From: Paenibacillus_AB hodogayensis
GTDB taxonomy: Bacteria; Bacillota; Bacilli; Paenibacillales; NBRC-103111
DNA length: 64,000 nucleotides
NCBI RefSeq assembly: GCF_039536325.1
Contig: NZ_BAAAYO010000017.1
Span: 1-64,000 of the forward strand
Direction of reading: 5' to 3'
Shown: positions 17,914-26,545 of the stretch, piece by piece
Layout: each line of letters begins with the position of its first letter
Position numbering within the stretch: position 1 is the stretch's first letter
Made by a program: the position numbers and the translations under genes
Notes under the pieces: generated by a model
Told to the model about the DNA's origin: nothing
What the model saw: the letters and a program-made list of their open reading frames with translations, nothing else
Database searches by the model: none

Positions 17914-18514
17914 TTGCTCGGGTGCTCCATTCCGCGTGTTCTGCTTCATTTCCCTACACCGCGTTGGAAAGTGGACAGTGTCATTTGGGATACGGGGACG
18001 GCCGTGTATCAGTCTGTTCAGTATTTGCTTGCACAAGGGCATCGGCGCGTGGTGTACGTAGGCGAACTGGATATGGCGATACGCGGATTTGTAATGCGTT
18101 GGGATGCGTTTCGGATGGCGATGGCTGAGCATGGCATCGAAGCGCGCGTGGAAGATCGTCTGACACATATTCGGGGTCTCGAGCGAGACATTAAGATTAA
18201 GCATCTGTTGGATCAGGTGCGCGAGCGTCAGGCGACAGCTATTTTATGCGGCGTCGGCTACCATTTGCCATGGGTTTACCAGGCGTGACGATGTCTGGTC
18301 TTCGCATTCCGGAAGACATATCGCTCATCAGTCTGGAAGACACAGTCAATGCGTATATTCCCGAGCTGTCTCGCCCGCTGCTCCTGATTCGGGAATAGGG
18401 GCACGCGCAGAGGAACGAATGCTGTGGCGCATCGCCAATCCGAACGCGCCGTATGAGCATACGATGCTGCAGGGCGATTTTTACAAAGGGACGACCGTCA
18501 TCCCGAACGTATAG
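17914..18514 (+). pseudogene. LacI/GalR-type regulator pseudogene (effector domain only)
   Basis: The periplasmic-binding-like effector domain of a LacI-type (or GntR-LacI) repressor can be read across three frames: VIWDTGTAVYQSVQYLLAQG up to GVGYHLPWVYQA (stop near 18288), then LRIPEDISLISLEDTVNAYI with LSRPLLLIRE (stop near 18399), then GARAEERMLWRIANPNAPYE to TTVIPNV and TAG at 18512. The DNA-binding part is absent. At least two frameshifts make it non-functional. Confidence 0.75.
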
Positions 18515-18662
18515 TTTTGGTGCAGAACAGAATCGAGCGCGGGACGATGGGAGAGCTGATTCGAATCGAGACATGATGGGAGTGAGAAGCACCGTTGTTC
18601 AGCGGGAAACGGGCTGACCCCGTCCCGTAAGCAAGACTGTCTTTCGTCTCGCGCAGAAAAAG

Positions 18663-18691
18663 GACCGTCGGGGTCCCTGACGGTCTTTTTT
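18663..18691 (+). terminator. Rho-independent terminator
   Basis: GACCGTC/GACGGTC stem around GGGGTCCCT, followed by TTTTTTT. It lies 150 bases past the LacI pseudogene, matching its old 3' end. Confidence 0.8.
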
Positions 18692-18727
18692 GTTGTCCTG
18701 GCCCCGCCGCCCTCGGAATCAAGCCAC

Positions 18728-19516
18728 TCACACCCGATGAGTGCTGCGGTAGCAGGACGGGTTAATGCCCATTTCCTTCGAGAAGACGCGACTCAAATAA
18801 AAGGCGTTCTGGTACCCGCACTTTTCGGCGATGGTCTCGAGCGAATCATCGGTTTCCACCAGCATTTGTCTGACCTTGTGCAGCCGGATTCCCGTCCAAT
18901 ACTTGACCGGCGAGATGCCCAGCTCTTTTTGAAATTTGCGGGTGAATTTGGAATGGCTCAGTCCGACGAGCGAAGCGACCGATTGCATGGAAATGCTCTG
19001 GCAAGCCCGTTCGTTGATATATCGCACGGCTTCGTCGATGGCGGCATCCCGCGGCTTCATTTCTTTGCGCCGCAGCGCGCGTTCCCCGATGAACTAGTAC
19101 AGAACGTCGCTGACCAGATGCTCCAAATACGACAGTGATACGTTGCTGCGCGCTGCGCGCATTCCGGCTAGGATGGAAAGCAGGCGGGACGTATTGCGGA
19201 AGACGATTTTTCCGAAGTACGGAAATTCGATAGGCCCTTCGGAGGACCGGGCATACAGCCGGAAATGCACGTAATGGAAATCCAGCTTCTCGATCATTTC
19301 GCGATGAAGCGAGGTGCCTGGAGGACAAAGCACCACGTCCCCGACTTTAGCTTCCCCGGCTTCGTCGGCAACTGTGTACCGGAACACGCCTTTTTCGCCG
19401 GCGAGCAATACCCAGCCTTCGTACGTTTCCTCCGGCATCAGGAAGCTGGTTCGGTCCCGGGAGTAGGATTGGGCGAGCAGTTTCGTTTCGATCGCGATTA
19501 TGTTCGCATGATGCAT
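18728..19516 (-). pseudogene. AraC-family regulator interrupted by one amber codon
   Basis: A full AraC-type gene of about 262 codons (ATG 19516, MHHANIIAIETKLLAQ) is cut by a single in-frame TAG at 19094-19096. Upstream of it is the cupin-like sensor part (GWVLLAGEKGVFRYTV, VGDVVLCPPGTSLHRE); downstream the same frame continues without a shift into the helix-turn-helix part (MQSVASLVGLSHSKFTRKF, LETIAEKCGYQNAFYLSRVF). An ATG at 19060 could restart translation of a free 110-residue DNA-binding domain. The rest of the frame is intact, so the mutation looks recent, or could be a sequencing error. Confidence 0.8.
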
Positions 19517-19657
19517 ACGCTTTCCCTCACTTTGCAATAAGGTATAAGCAAAACAGCAAAGCAGCAAAGCAATGCATGTTCTTTATAACCATAAAGATAT
19601 ACGATACGGATATGAAATGGAAGGCAAACAAAAAAGGGAAGGAGAAAATGGAATGAG

Positions 19658-19745
19658 GAACACGTTACCGTACGCGGAATTGGACGAATCAAACAAAACG
19701 GCTATTTGGTGCTGAGAGGAGTATTTTCCCGGGAGGAGACCGCCA
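19658..19745 (+). pseudogene. Fragment of a phytanoyl-CoA dioxygenase-like gene
   Basis: About 29 codons read RIKQNGYLVLRGVFSREET, the typical N-terminal helix-strand of PhyH-type oxygenases, then the similarity is lost at a 33-base word also found at 23499. No catalytic residues remain. An intact PhyH-type gene lies 1.2 kb downstream. Confidence 0.45.
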
Positions 19746-19845
19746 GCCGGCGTGGATCACAACACAGTTGCTTTAGCGTACGCCTTTACTTTGCGAAGGA
19801 AAAAACGAATTGATTATTTTTGAACTGCACGGTACGATGGACCCA

Positions 19846-19949
19846 GTACAAAGCCAGAGCTAATCCTGTGTATTCGGGAAGGCCCGATCCCTTGAGGTGC
19901 AAGGGATTCCGTCTATTCCAAGGATACCGTTTAAGGTCTGACTTTGTAC
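19846..19949. repeat. 104-bp inverted-repeat element of unknown type
   Basis: GTACAAAGCCAGA (19846-19858) is the inverse of TCTGACTTTGTAC (19937-19949), 12 of 13 matching. Between them an inner hairpin GATCCCTTG/CAAGGGATT is centred near 19897. It may be a structured RNA, a MITE remnant, or the cis-regulatory leader of the AraC gene that starts about 100 bases downstream. Confidence 0.4.
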
Positions 19950-20046
19950 CCGTTATTGTCTTTCAGGGTTTTGCGGAATTAGGATGACAATAAAGGAAGT
20001 ATCGCTAATAAGCGCTGGATGTTCCAGGAGAATGGAGTTCAATAAA

Positions 20047-20862
20047 ATGGTTTACATGGATATTCCGTATGAATTGGACGATGGCGTGGCTCTCCCGACG
20101 TTTCGATTCAAATCGATCTGGAAAGTGCATGCAAACGATACTTATCAGGTGTCCAAGCCTCACGGATTCAAATATACCGGAATATTCGTCACCTTCGAAG
20201 GCGAAGGATCGCTTAAGCTGTTGGATCAGACGTTTGGGCTTGAAACCGGTACGTACATCATCGTTCCGCCGAGCATTCCTAGCGCTTACAGTTGCGTGGA
20301 CGGGGATTGGAAATTTTATTTTATTTTATTCGATCCCATGGAAATCGTATCCCATCTGGATTTGTCCGTCGGTCAACCGGTAACGACGGCGAAAATGCCG
20401 GATGCGGTTCGGTTGTGCGAGAGATTGATCGACAATTTGATCATTAGCCCCAAAGGCTTCGGATTAACTGCTCAACTTTCGGCGCAAGAGTTGCTGCTGC
20501 ATTTCGCGAAGGAAAAATTCGCTTATGCACAGAGTCGCCATCCCGAACTGGACGACATCTTATTTCAAATGCATAGACAGATTGGACATCCCATGCCGAT
20601 CGATGATCTGGTCCGCCAAAGCGGATTGTCTCGCACCGTTTTCTTCGCGCGGTTTCGTTCAAGAACGGGGATGACTCCAAGCCGTTATATCCAACAGCTT
20701 AAGCTTGCAACCGCCAAAGTGGCGCTGGAAACAACGAACGCATCCGTGAAAGAGATCGCGGGCGCACTTCAATTTTACGATGAATTTCATTTTTCTAAGC
20801 TGTTTAAAACGAGATACGGCATGGCACCTAGCACATATCGGCAATGTTTAACGGATAAATAG
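20047..20862 (+). CDS. AraC-family transcriptional regulator
   Basis: About 271 residues from ATG 20047, with an N-terminal cupin-like sensor (HGFKYTGIFVTFEGEGSLKL) and a C-terminal double helix-turn-helix (PIDDLVRQSGLSRTVFFARF, VKEIAGALQFYDEFHFSKLF). Start choice: 20047 has TGGAG 9 bases upstream; 20032 has AGGAG only one base away; 19984 would add 21 residues with a weak site. The PhyH-type oxygenase gene lies 121 bases downstream on the same strand, so it is the likely target or co-transcribed partner. Confidence 0.85.
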   Translation: MVYMDIPYELDDGVALPTFRFKSIWKVHANDTYQVSKPHGFKYTGIFVTFEGEGSLKLLDQTFGLETGTYIIVPPSIPSAYSCVDGDWKFYFILFDPMEIVSHLDLSVGQPVTTAKMPDAVRLCERLIDNLIISPKGFGLTAQLSAQELLLHFAKEKFAYAQSRHPELDDILFQMHRQIGHPMPIDDLVRQSGLSRTVFFARFRSRTGMTPSRYIQQLKLATAKVALETTNASVKEIAGALQFYDEFHFSKLFKTRYGMAPSTYRQCLTDK

Positions 20863-20983
20863 CCGGTAAATAAATTTAGTTCAATTCCGTACGAATATAC
20901 ATGTAATAAAGATCGCGTTCCATGGGAGACAGGCAAGTTTGCAACTACAATAAGAGCATAACGACGCAAAGGGGTATCAGCAA

Positions 20984-21823
20984 ATGTTCTTAAAAGTAGG
21001 CAATCGCGAACTGGAGCTTGGGGGTCCCCATCTAACGGAATTGCGGGATTCTAATGATCTTCTTCACGACTTCGACGCTATGAGAGAGCGGATCGCGGAG
21101 GATGGTTATTTATTGCTTAGAGGCTTCCATGATCGTGCGAAAGTATTCAACGCAAGACGAGCCATATTGGAAAAGATGCAGAAAATGGGGAAAATCGAAC
21201 GCGATACGATCCTAGAAGAAGGCATCATGTCGGACGGAAGCAAAACATTGTTCATGGGCGGCACGAACGAGGACTTGCCGGAGTTGCTTGACGTACTGAA
21301 CGGCGATCACATCATGCGCTTCTTCGATCAATTACTGGGCGAGCAGTCGCTTACTTATCAATATAAGTGGCTCCGGGCCATCGGACAGGGCGCCTATACG
21401 GGCGCGCATTACGATATCGTATACATGGGGCGCGGTACGCACAACCTGTATACCGTCTGGTCGCCGATTGGTGATATCAATTATGATATGGGCGGGCTTG
21501 CCATCTGTTTAGAATCCCACAATTTTGATGAGTTAAAGAAAACATACGGCACCAAAGATTCGGACAATGACGGCATAGGCCATTACACGGACGATCCTCT
21601 GGCCATCACGAATAAATACGGAGGCAAGTGGGCGACAACGGAATTCCAGGCAGGAGACGTGTTGATCTTCGGTATGTTCCTCATGCACTGTTCGCTCGAG
21701 AACATGACGAACCAATATCGGATCAGCGTGGATACGCGCTACCAATCTTCGCTCGAGAAGGTTGATGAGCGCTGGAGCGGCAAAAAGCCTCGAGGTCATT
21801 TCAAAGCTGTAGGGTCCAAGTAA
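20984..21823 (+). CDS. Phytanoyl-CoA dioxygenase (PhyH)-family oxygenase
   Basis: Non-haem Fe(II)/2-oxoglutarate-dependent oxygenase, 279 residues. The metal triad is visible as His142-x-Asp144 (GAHYDIVYMG) and distal His235 (FLMHCSLEN), with Arg246 or Arg252 (YRISVDTRYQ) available to bind 2-oxoglutarate. The N-terminal DGYLLLRGFHD strand is typical of the family. RBS AAAGGGG precedes the ATG. Family members hydroxylate varied small molecules; the substrate here is unknown. The upstream AraC gene suggests sugar- or metabolite-induced expression. Confidence 0.85.
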   Translation: MFLKVGNRELELGGPHLTELRDSNDLLHDFDAMRERIAEDGYLLLRGFHDRAKVFNARRAILEKMQKMGKIERDTILEEGIMSDGSKTLFMGGTNEDLPELLDVLNGDHIMRFFDQLLGEQSLTYQYKWLRAIGQGAYTGAHYDIVYMGRGTHNLYTVWSPIGDINYDMGGLAICLESHNFDELKKTYGTKDSDNDGIGHYTDDPLAITNKYGGKWATTEFQAGDVLIFGMFLMHCSLENMTNQYRISVDTRYQSSLEKVDERWSGKKPRGHFKAVGSK

Positions 21824-21879
21824 AACAATCCTTTCAGGCGGATCTTTTTATCGAAGATCCGCCTGATGAACGTTTGGAT

Positions 21880-21967
21880 TATTGCCCTAACGGATACGAT
21901 AGTGAACTTAGATAGGGAACAGATCGCCACGGCAACTTCTCCCTTATTCATTAAAATTACGGTCAGA
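21880..21967 (+). repeat. Dispersed hairpin repeat, copy 3
   Basis: Left unit ATTGCCCTAACGGATACGAT, centre AGGGAACAGATCGCCACGG with CAACTTCTCCCTT, and a degenerate right unit CATTAAAATTACGG. Confidence 0.5.
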
Positions 21968-22026
21968 ATAATTCTATTCGCCGAAACTGTCAAGTAAAAA
22001 ATGCAACCTACGAAACCAGAAACTAG

Positions 22027-22096
22027 TTTGAACAAACGGATACGATTATCCATGACACAGGCTGCCGACATAATCGGCAGCCTACTCAATTACCGG
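22027..22096 (+). repeat. Dispersed hairpin repeat, copy 4
   Basis: Left unit GTTTGAACAAACGGATACGA, perfect 9-bp hairpin GGCTGCCGA/TCGGCAGCC (22060-22068 with 22074-22082), right unit CTCAATTACCGGAC. Confidence 0.5.
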
Positions 22097-22270
22097 ACTT
22101 TTATCTTCGTTTGAATCGTTTTAATAACTGGATGGGGCGGTGCAGCAGCCATGTGTACTGAAAATGGCCTAATTTTGACAAGTGTTGCTCCAGAGGTAAT
22201 AAACGCATCTACGGTGTTATGTATTGAGACTGTTGCGATTCTGGAAGCACATAAATTAAATAAAAAAATC

Positions 22271-22368
22271 TTCATTGCCCTAACGGGTTACGAGAGTGCA
22301 ATCATCAGAACTGGAGCAGGCGCCGCGGCGACCTGCTCCTGATCATTGAAGTAACGGGAGTTATGCGA
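22271..22368 (+). repeat. Dispersed hairpin repeat, copy 5
   Basis: Left unit TTCATTGCCCTAACGGGTTA, hairpin GGAGCAGG/CCTGCTCC around CGCCGCGGCGA, right unit CATTGAAGTAACGGGAG. Confidence 0.6.
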
Positions 22369-22590
22369 ATGTCACGGATATGAAAAGATAAAAATTCCGA
22401 TGGAGTTAATCGACATAAGACATTAGGCCAATTACTCTCGCAAAGCCAACTAACCGAACACACATTGAAGACAGCTTTAAGTAACAAAGATGGTGAATAT
22501 CCGATTGTCGAAAGAGTACCCAGTTGCTTAAGTTCTGAGCGAGGCGTATAATCCGTTCTGACGCCGGAGTAAGAAGTGGGGAAATTGGTT

Positions 22591-23469
22591 ATGAACAACG
22601 GGTTGGTCAACGCCATTATCGCGTATATCATGTGGGGGATTCTCCCACTATATTGGAAGCTGTTTAACAACGTGCCGGCAGGCGAGATTCTATCGCATCG
22701 AATCGTCTGGTCGTTCGTCTTCATGGGTATTCTCGTCGCCGTTCAGCGCCGCTGGGGCAACTTGAAGCGGATTGCAGCTAGCCGTGTGCTCCTGCTGTCG
22801 CTCGCTGCCAGCGGACTGCTGATCACAGCAAATTGGCTCATCTTCATCTGGGCGGTCAACAACGGCCATGTTGTCGAGACAAGTCTCGGCTATTACTTGA
22901 ACCCTTTGCTGAACGTGCTGCTGGCGGTCGTCTTCCTTCGCGAGAAGCCTACCCGAGGCCAATGGCTCGCGATTGCCATCGCTGGAATCGCGGTGCTCAT
23001 CATTGCCATCGACTACGGGCGGTTCCCGTGGGTCGCGATCTCGCTAGCCGCTTCGTTCAGTTTGTACGGCTTAGCGAAGAAGAAGATCGGGCAAGACGCT
23101 TCTGTAGGCTTGCTGTCGGAGACGGCTGTTGTCTTGCCCGTCGCGCTTGGCTACTGGATCTACTTGGCCGCCGTGGGAAGGACGACGGCTTGGACGCTGC
23201 CCGCGTTCACGCTCGTCGAGCTGCTTCTGTCCGGCGCAGTAACGGCGCTGCCGCTGCTCTTCTTTGCGCGGGCGGCTACCCGGATGGCGCTATCCACGCT
23301 CGGCTTTGTACAATACATCGGGCCGACGATCATGCTGTTTTTGAGCGTAATCGTATTCAAGGAAGCAGTCTCACCGGTTCTGCTTGTCGGCTTCGCGCTC
23401 ATCTGGTCAGCGCTCGTCCTATACGCTGTGGCATCCGTTCGCGGCACGAGACTCACGAAGGCGAGCTGA
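22591..23469 (+). CDS. rarD: EamA-family transporter RarD
   Basis: Ten-helix inner-membrane protein of the drug/metabolite transporter superfamily, 292 residues, matching RarD in length and in the opening segment (AIIAYIMWGILPLYWKLF) and mid segment (WAVNNGHVVETSLGYYLNPL). Its natural substrate is not established; it is often called chloramphenicol-sensitive protein RarD. ATG 22591 has GGGG ten bases upstream; GTG 22576 is the alternative. It is monocistronic and GC-rich, unlike the AT-rich phosphatase genes that follow. Confidence 0.9.
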   Translation: MNNGLVNAIIAYIMWGILPLYWKLFNNVPAGEILSHRIVWSFVFMGILVAVQRRWGNLKRIAASRVLLLSLAASGLLITANWLIFIWAVNNGHVVETSLGYYLNPLLNVLLAVVFLREKPTRGQWLAIAIAGIAVLIIAIDYGRFPWVAISLAASFSLYGLAKKKIGQDASVGLLSETAVVLPVALGYWIYLAAVGRTTAWTLPAFTLVELLLSGAVTALPLLFFARAATRMALSTLGFVQYIGPTIMLFLSVIVFKEAVSPVLLVGFALIWSALVLYAVASVRGTRLTKAS

Positions 23470-23498
23470 AGGCAAGGGCGCTCTGGCACGCCATAACC

Positions 23499-23530
23499 CG
23501 GCGTGGATCACATACAGTTGCTTTGGCGTA
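23499..23530 (+). repeat. Second copy of a 33-base dispersed word
   Basis: CGGCGTGGATCACAT followed by ACAGTTGCTTTGGCGTA is nearly identical to 19748-19780 (CGGCGTGGATCACAACA and so on); the two differ by about three positions. Both copies sit in non-coding DNA next to gene boundaries. Confidence 0.5.
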
Positions 23531-23653
23531 GTTGGCCGCCTGACTGCGCTCCAGCGGTGCCCTAATTCCTTTGTTCGGCGCTCAACACGCCCTTCAGAGT
23601 TTGCAATAAAGACGTTAGGCAAAATCCCCCAAGCCATAATTAGAGGAGATCTT

Positions 23654-24367
23654 ATGAAGAGAACAGTTATGATCAGTGATATTCATGGATGCATCAAGCA
23701 ATTCAATCAATTACTTTTACTTATTGAATATAATCCAATTGATGATCAGCTCATCCTGCTAGGTGATTATGTAGATAGAGGCCCTGATAGCAAAGCAGTA
23801 GTCGATAGAGTAATTGAACTAGTGAGAAATAATAAAGCAATAGCATTACGAGGTAATCATGACCAACGACTTTATGATCTAGTGAATAGCCATAGCAAGG
23901 AAGTGAGAATCAAATTCCTAGAGCATGGTGGGATACAAACGATTCAAAGCTACTGTGGCTCGAATGCTGAGATCACGGAAGAGCGATTGCAACAGGGAAT
24001 TGAGATGATTCGGACTAACTATCGGCACCATACAGATTTTCTTGGACAATTACCTCTATATTACGAAGACAATCATCACATATATGTTCATGCTGGGTTG
24101 AATCCTAGCTTTACAGACTGGAAGAAACAATCTGAGCGTGATTTTATGTATATAAAGGACGAGTTTATAAGATCGAGCTTTGACTTGAAGAGGAAAGTTA
24201 TTTTTGGTCATACGAGAACAGTTGATATACATACTCAACCTGATATTTGGTTTAGCGAGGATAAGATCGGAATAGATGGTGGATGCGCATACGGTATGCA
24301 GTTGAACTGTCTAATTTTCCAAGATGGAAAGTACATAACTGAACATATAAAATGGTCTCGAACGTAA
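23654..24367 (+). CDS. Metallophosphoesterase (PrpE/serine-threonine phosphatase type)
   Basis: Calcineurin-like phosphoesterase, 237 residues. All family boxes are visible: DIHG (residues 9-12), GDYVDRGPDS, GNHD, VHAGLNP and FGHTRTV with IDGG near the C-terminus. It should hydrolyse phosphoprotein or dinucleotide substrates. ATG 23654 follows AGAGGAGATC; the longer frame from 23384 runs through the end of rarD and is not real. The gene is clearly richer in A and T than rarD, suggesting recent transfer. Confidence 0.85.
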   Translation: MKRTVMISDIHGCIKQFNQLLLLIEYNPIDDQLILLGDYVDRGPDSKAVVDRVIELVRNNKAIALRGNHDQRLYDLVNSHSKEVRIKFLEHGGIQTIQSYCGSNAEITEERLQQGIEMIRTNYRHHTDFLGQLPLYYEDNHHIYVHAGLNPSFTDWKKQSERDFMYIKDEFIRSSFDLKRKVIFGHTRTVDIHTQPDIWFSEDKIGIDGGCAYGMQLNCLIFQDGKYITEHIKWSRT

Positions 24368-24611
24368 ATTAGAATGAAGCGGGGGACTTCACCTAACACC
24401 GTATTCGCCATCGGGATGCTGGAGTTCGTGGGAATTCTGTACCAATAGGAGGCCGTGAACTACATTCGTACAAAAGTTTTCAAAAAGCTCCACAGCGGAA
24501 AGTCGCTTGGGATCGGGACGTTTTTTTCTGGGGTTGGACATAAGGAAGGGACTAGCCGTCATGCTGGTCTTTTTTTATTTCATAAGACCCCGCTGAATCT
24601 GTTAAGCTGGC
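24368..24611. other. Gap between AT-rich phosphatase genes
   Basis: Contains GGGGGACTTCACCTAACACC at 24380-24399 just after the phosphatase gene, an attC-like core word (ACCTAAC), but no matching partner. No gene seen. The dispersed repeat copy 6 follows. Confidence 0.4.
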
Positions 24612-24707
24612 CTCATTGAAGTAACGGGTACGATAGTGAAATTAGGCGGGGGAGCAGATCACCGCGGTAGCTGCTCCCTTCTGCTTTGAAGTAACTGACA
24701 GGTTTGC
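24612..24707 (+). repeat. Dispersed hairpin repeat, copy 6
   Basis: The best copy: left unit TCATTGAAGTAACGGGTACG, hairpin GGGAGCAG/CTGCTCCC around ATCACCGCGGTAG (24649-24678), right unit CTTTGAAGTAACTGACAGG. Confidence 0.65.
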
Positions 24708-24820
24708 ATAGCAGTGATAATTGGTTTATTGTGGAATTACAGGTTTTAAGAGTGAATAAGATTTTCGCTAGATGCTCTTGATATTAAAGAAGTAAATGAA
24801 AGCATCTAAAGGAGGCTTGT

Positions 24821-25387
24821 ATGAAGACAATTATCTATATGGTTAGGCATGGAGAATCACCATACAATGAAGGAAATGAAAGAACAAGAGGGCTTACCCC
24901 AAAAGGAAAGATCGATATTGAAAAAGTAACGAAGTTACTTGTAGGTGAAGGAATAGACATGATTATATCAAGTCCTTATACTCGAGCAATTCTTAGTGTT
25001 GAGGGATTGGCCGAGCACTTAAAGTTAGGTATTAAAGTATTTGAAGATCTTAGAGAACGTCATTTTGCATCTTATATTATTGAAAATGCAGAGTTAATGT
25101 CTAGTATTAGAGAGAGTTTTAATGACCCTAACGATACCTTACCGGGTGGAGAGTCTAATGCTGATTGTCAGAAAAGAGCAATCTCAGTTCTAAAAACCAT
25201 ATTAAAAGAGCACACAGGGAAGAAAATAGCAATCGGGACTCATGGTCTTGTAATGACTTTGATGATGAATCATTTCGATCCAGCTTTTGGCTTGGAGTTT
25301 TTGAATCAATTAAAGAAACCAGATATCTATAAAATGCAATTCGAGGACTTAGAATTAGAAGAAGTAACAAGAATGTGGAATGATTAG
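24821..25387 (+). CDS. Histidine phosphatase-family protein (phosphoglycerate mutase-like)
   Basis: Branch-1 histidine phosphatase, 188 residues. The catalytic RHGES motif is at residues 9-13, and the second histidine is in GTHGLVMT. The insert ISSPYTRAILSVEGLAEHL is typical. RBS AAAGGAGG precedes the ATG. The gene is AT-rich like the metallophosphoesterase 450 bases upstream, so both phosphatases may have arrived together. Substrate unknown. Confidence 0.88.
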   Translation: MKTIIYMVRHGESPYNEGNERTRGLTPKGKIDIEKVTKLLVGEGIDMIISSPYTRAILSVEGLAEHLKLGIKVFEDLRERHFASYIIENAELMSSIRESFNDPNDTLPGGESNADCQKRAISVLKTILKEHTGKKIAIGTHGLVMTLMMNHFDPAFGLEFLNQLKKPDIYKMQFEDLELEEVTRMWND

Positions 25388-25549
25388 ATTTTATAAGGTT
25401 TATCGAAGAGGAATGTGACACCAAAGGGTGTGAATAAATCTCAATCATGCTTGTAGGAGAATTAATCACGAGAATAAAATCTTAAACTTGATAAAGGACA
25501 AGAACAATATGTGGCCTCTAACGAAATCGACGGTCCCGTCTCTCAGATG

Positions 25550-25926
25550 CTACAGGCAACCTAGCGTCGAGCCCGTGACCAGCTTGATTTTAACTCCCGA
25601 ATAATGCTGCTTGAAATCTTTCAGAAACGGCAGCAGCACAAATCGGATAGTAGAATCGCTTGCCCCGATTCTTACTTCCCCGTTGTTCAGATTGACGACC
25701 TCACCCATCTTTTTCACCGCCGACGAAATAAGCCCATATGCTTGTTCGACAAAAGAAAAGAGCATCTTGCCGTCGATCGTCAGTTCGACGCCTTTCGGTG
25801 TCCGCACAAACAGATTCAGCTGCAAAGCTCCTTCGAGCTGTTTGATCGCCAGACTGACGCTCGGCTGGGTCATATGCAGCTGCTTGGCCGCTTTGGAAAT
25901 CGAGCCGGCTAAGGCATTTTATCCCC
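25550..25926 (-). pseudogene. LysR-family regulator fragment
   Basis: The helix-turn-helix (ISKAAKQLHMTQPSVSLAIK) and wing of a LysR-type regulator plus the start of the effector domain (NGEVRIGASDSTIRFVLLPF) are present. The frame has no start before the helix-turn-helix (the fragment begins at about 25926) and is cut at residue ~107 after VKIKLVTGSTLG. About two thirds of a normal LysR protein is missing. Confidence 0.7.
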
Positions 25927-25954
25927 CCGTAATACCCGTTATCCGATATAGGCC

Positions 25955-26545
25955 TCATATATTGTTCAGTTCGGCTTGCCGGGCCGTTTCGGCTGCCGTG
26001 ATCGTATTGGCCGCGGTAACGAGCTGCGTTAACTGCGTGTCCAAGGTGCCCGCATCCGCGCTTGGCTTGTTTTTCTTAAACGTCTGGTCCATGTCCTTGT
26101 ACTCGGTTTCCAGCCACGATTCTTCCGGAAGCGCGTTCTTAAGCCTACGCTCGGCGTTCAGGGCGGCTTGGTTCGTCGGCTTCGCTTCGTTTGCGAAGCG
26201 CTGCTGCAAGCGGGTTGGGTCGTCATCTCCTAGCGTCCGCTGTACGAGAGTGCCGGCAGGGGCGGTCCGGTGCGGCTTCGCGGCAAGAGCTTTGCGCTCC
26301 GGCGAATCCGGCTGCATCATCCGGACCTCCTGATTGCCTACCGTCCGCTGCAGGAAGCGGATATCAGGCGGGGAGAAGGGCCGAGCCGCTGTCCATTCGC
26401 TTCCGGAGCTCTGGGCCGGAGAGGATGCCGCCGATTTGGCAGTTCGATTCAGTTTGCTGTCCAGTTTCGCCGATTTAGACGAGTTTGAGCGTATTACCGG
26501 AATCTTAGAACAGGTGTTAAACGGAAATTGGAAATATATTGACAA
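25955..26545 (-). CDS. LQRT/GN-motif protein, likely truncated eCIS-cargo-like protein
   Basis: 196 residues, soluble, low-complexity N-terminus. Residues ~60-80 read PDIRFLQRTVGNQEVRMMQ, and a second LVQRTLG occurs about 40 residues later. The LQRTxGNxxV signature recurs near the N-terminus of DUF4157-type and other proteins linked to extracellular contractile injection systems and polymorphic toxins. The rest is charged and helical (RRLKNALPEESWLETEY) without a recognised toxin domain, and it ends abruptly. The N-terminal 20 residues overlap the promoter of the next plus-strand gene, so the original start may be lost. No other eCIS gene is in the window. Confidence 0.45.
   Translation of the reverse strand: MSIYFQFPFNTCSKIPVIRSNSSKSAKLDSKLNRTAKSAASSPAQSSGSEWTAARPFSPPDIRFLQRTVGNQEVRMMQPDSPERKALAAKPHRTAPAGTLVQRTLGDDDPTRLQQRFANEAKPTNQAALNAERRLKNALPEESWLETEYKDMDQTFKKNKPSADAGTLDTQLTQLVTAANTITAAETARQAELNNI

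Larger units (their letters stand above)
21824..22575. other. Repeat-rich gap with gene debris
   Basis: A hairpin AGGCGGATCTT/AAGATCCGCCT (21836-21865) follows the PhyH gene. Three copies of the dispersed hairpin repeat fill much of the rest. A plus-strand frame at 22116-22280 (ITGWGGAAAMCTENGLILTS) has coding character but no start or stop of its own and no family I recognise. 22370-22570 holds short broken frames only. Confidence 0.5.

Noticed and set aside
23384..23653. N-terminal extension of the metallophosphoesterase frame
   Set aside because: Overlaps the end of rarD and intergenic repeat DNA; the AGAGGAG-supported ATG at 23654 begins the conserved part.
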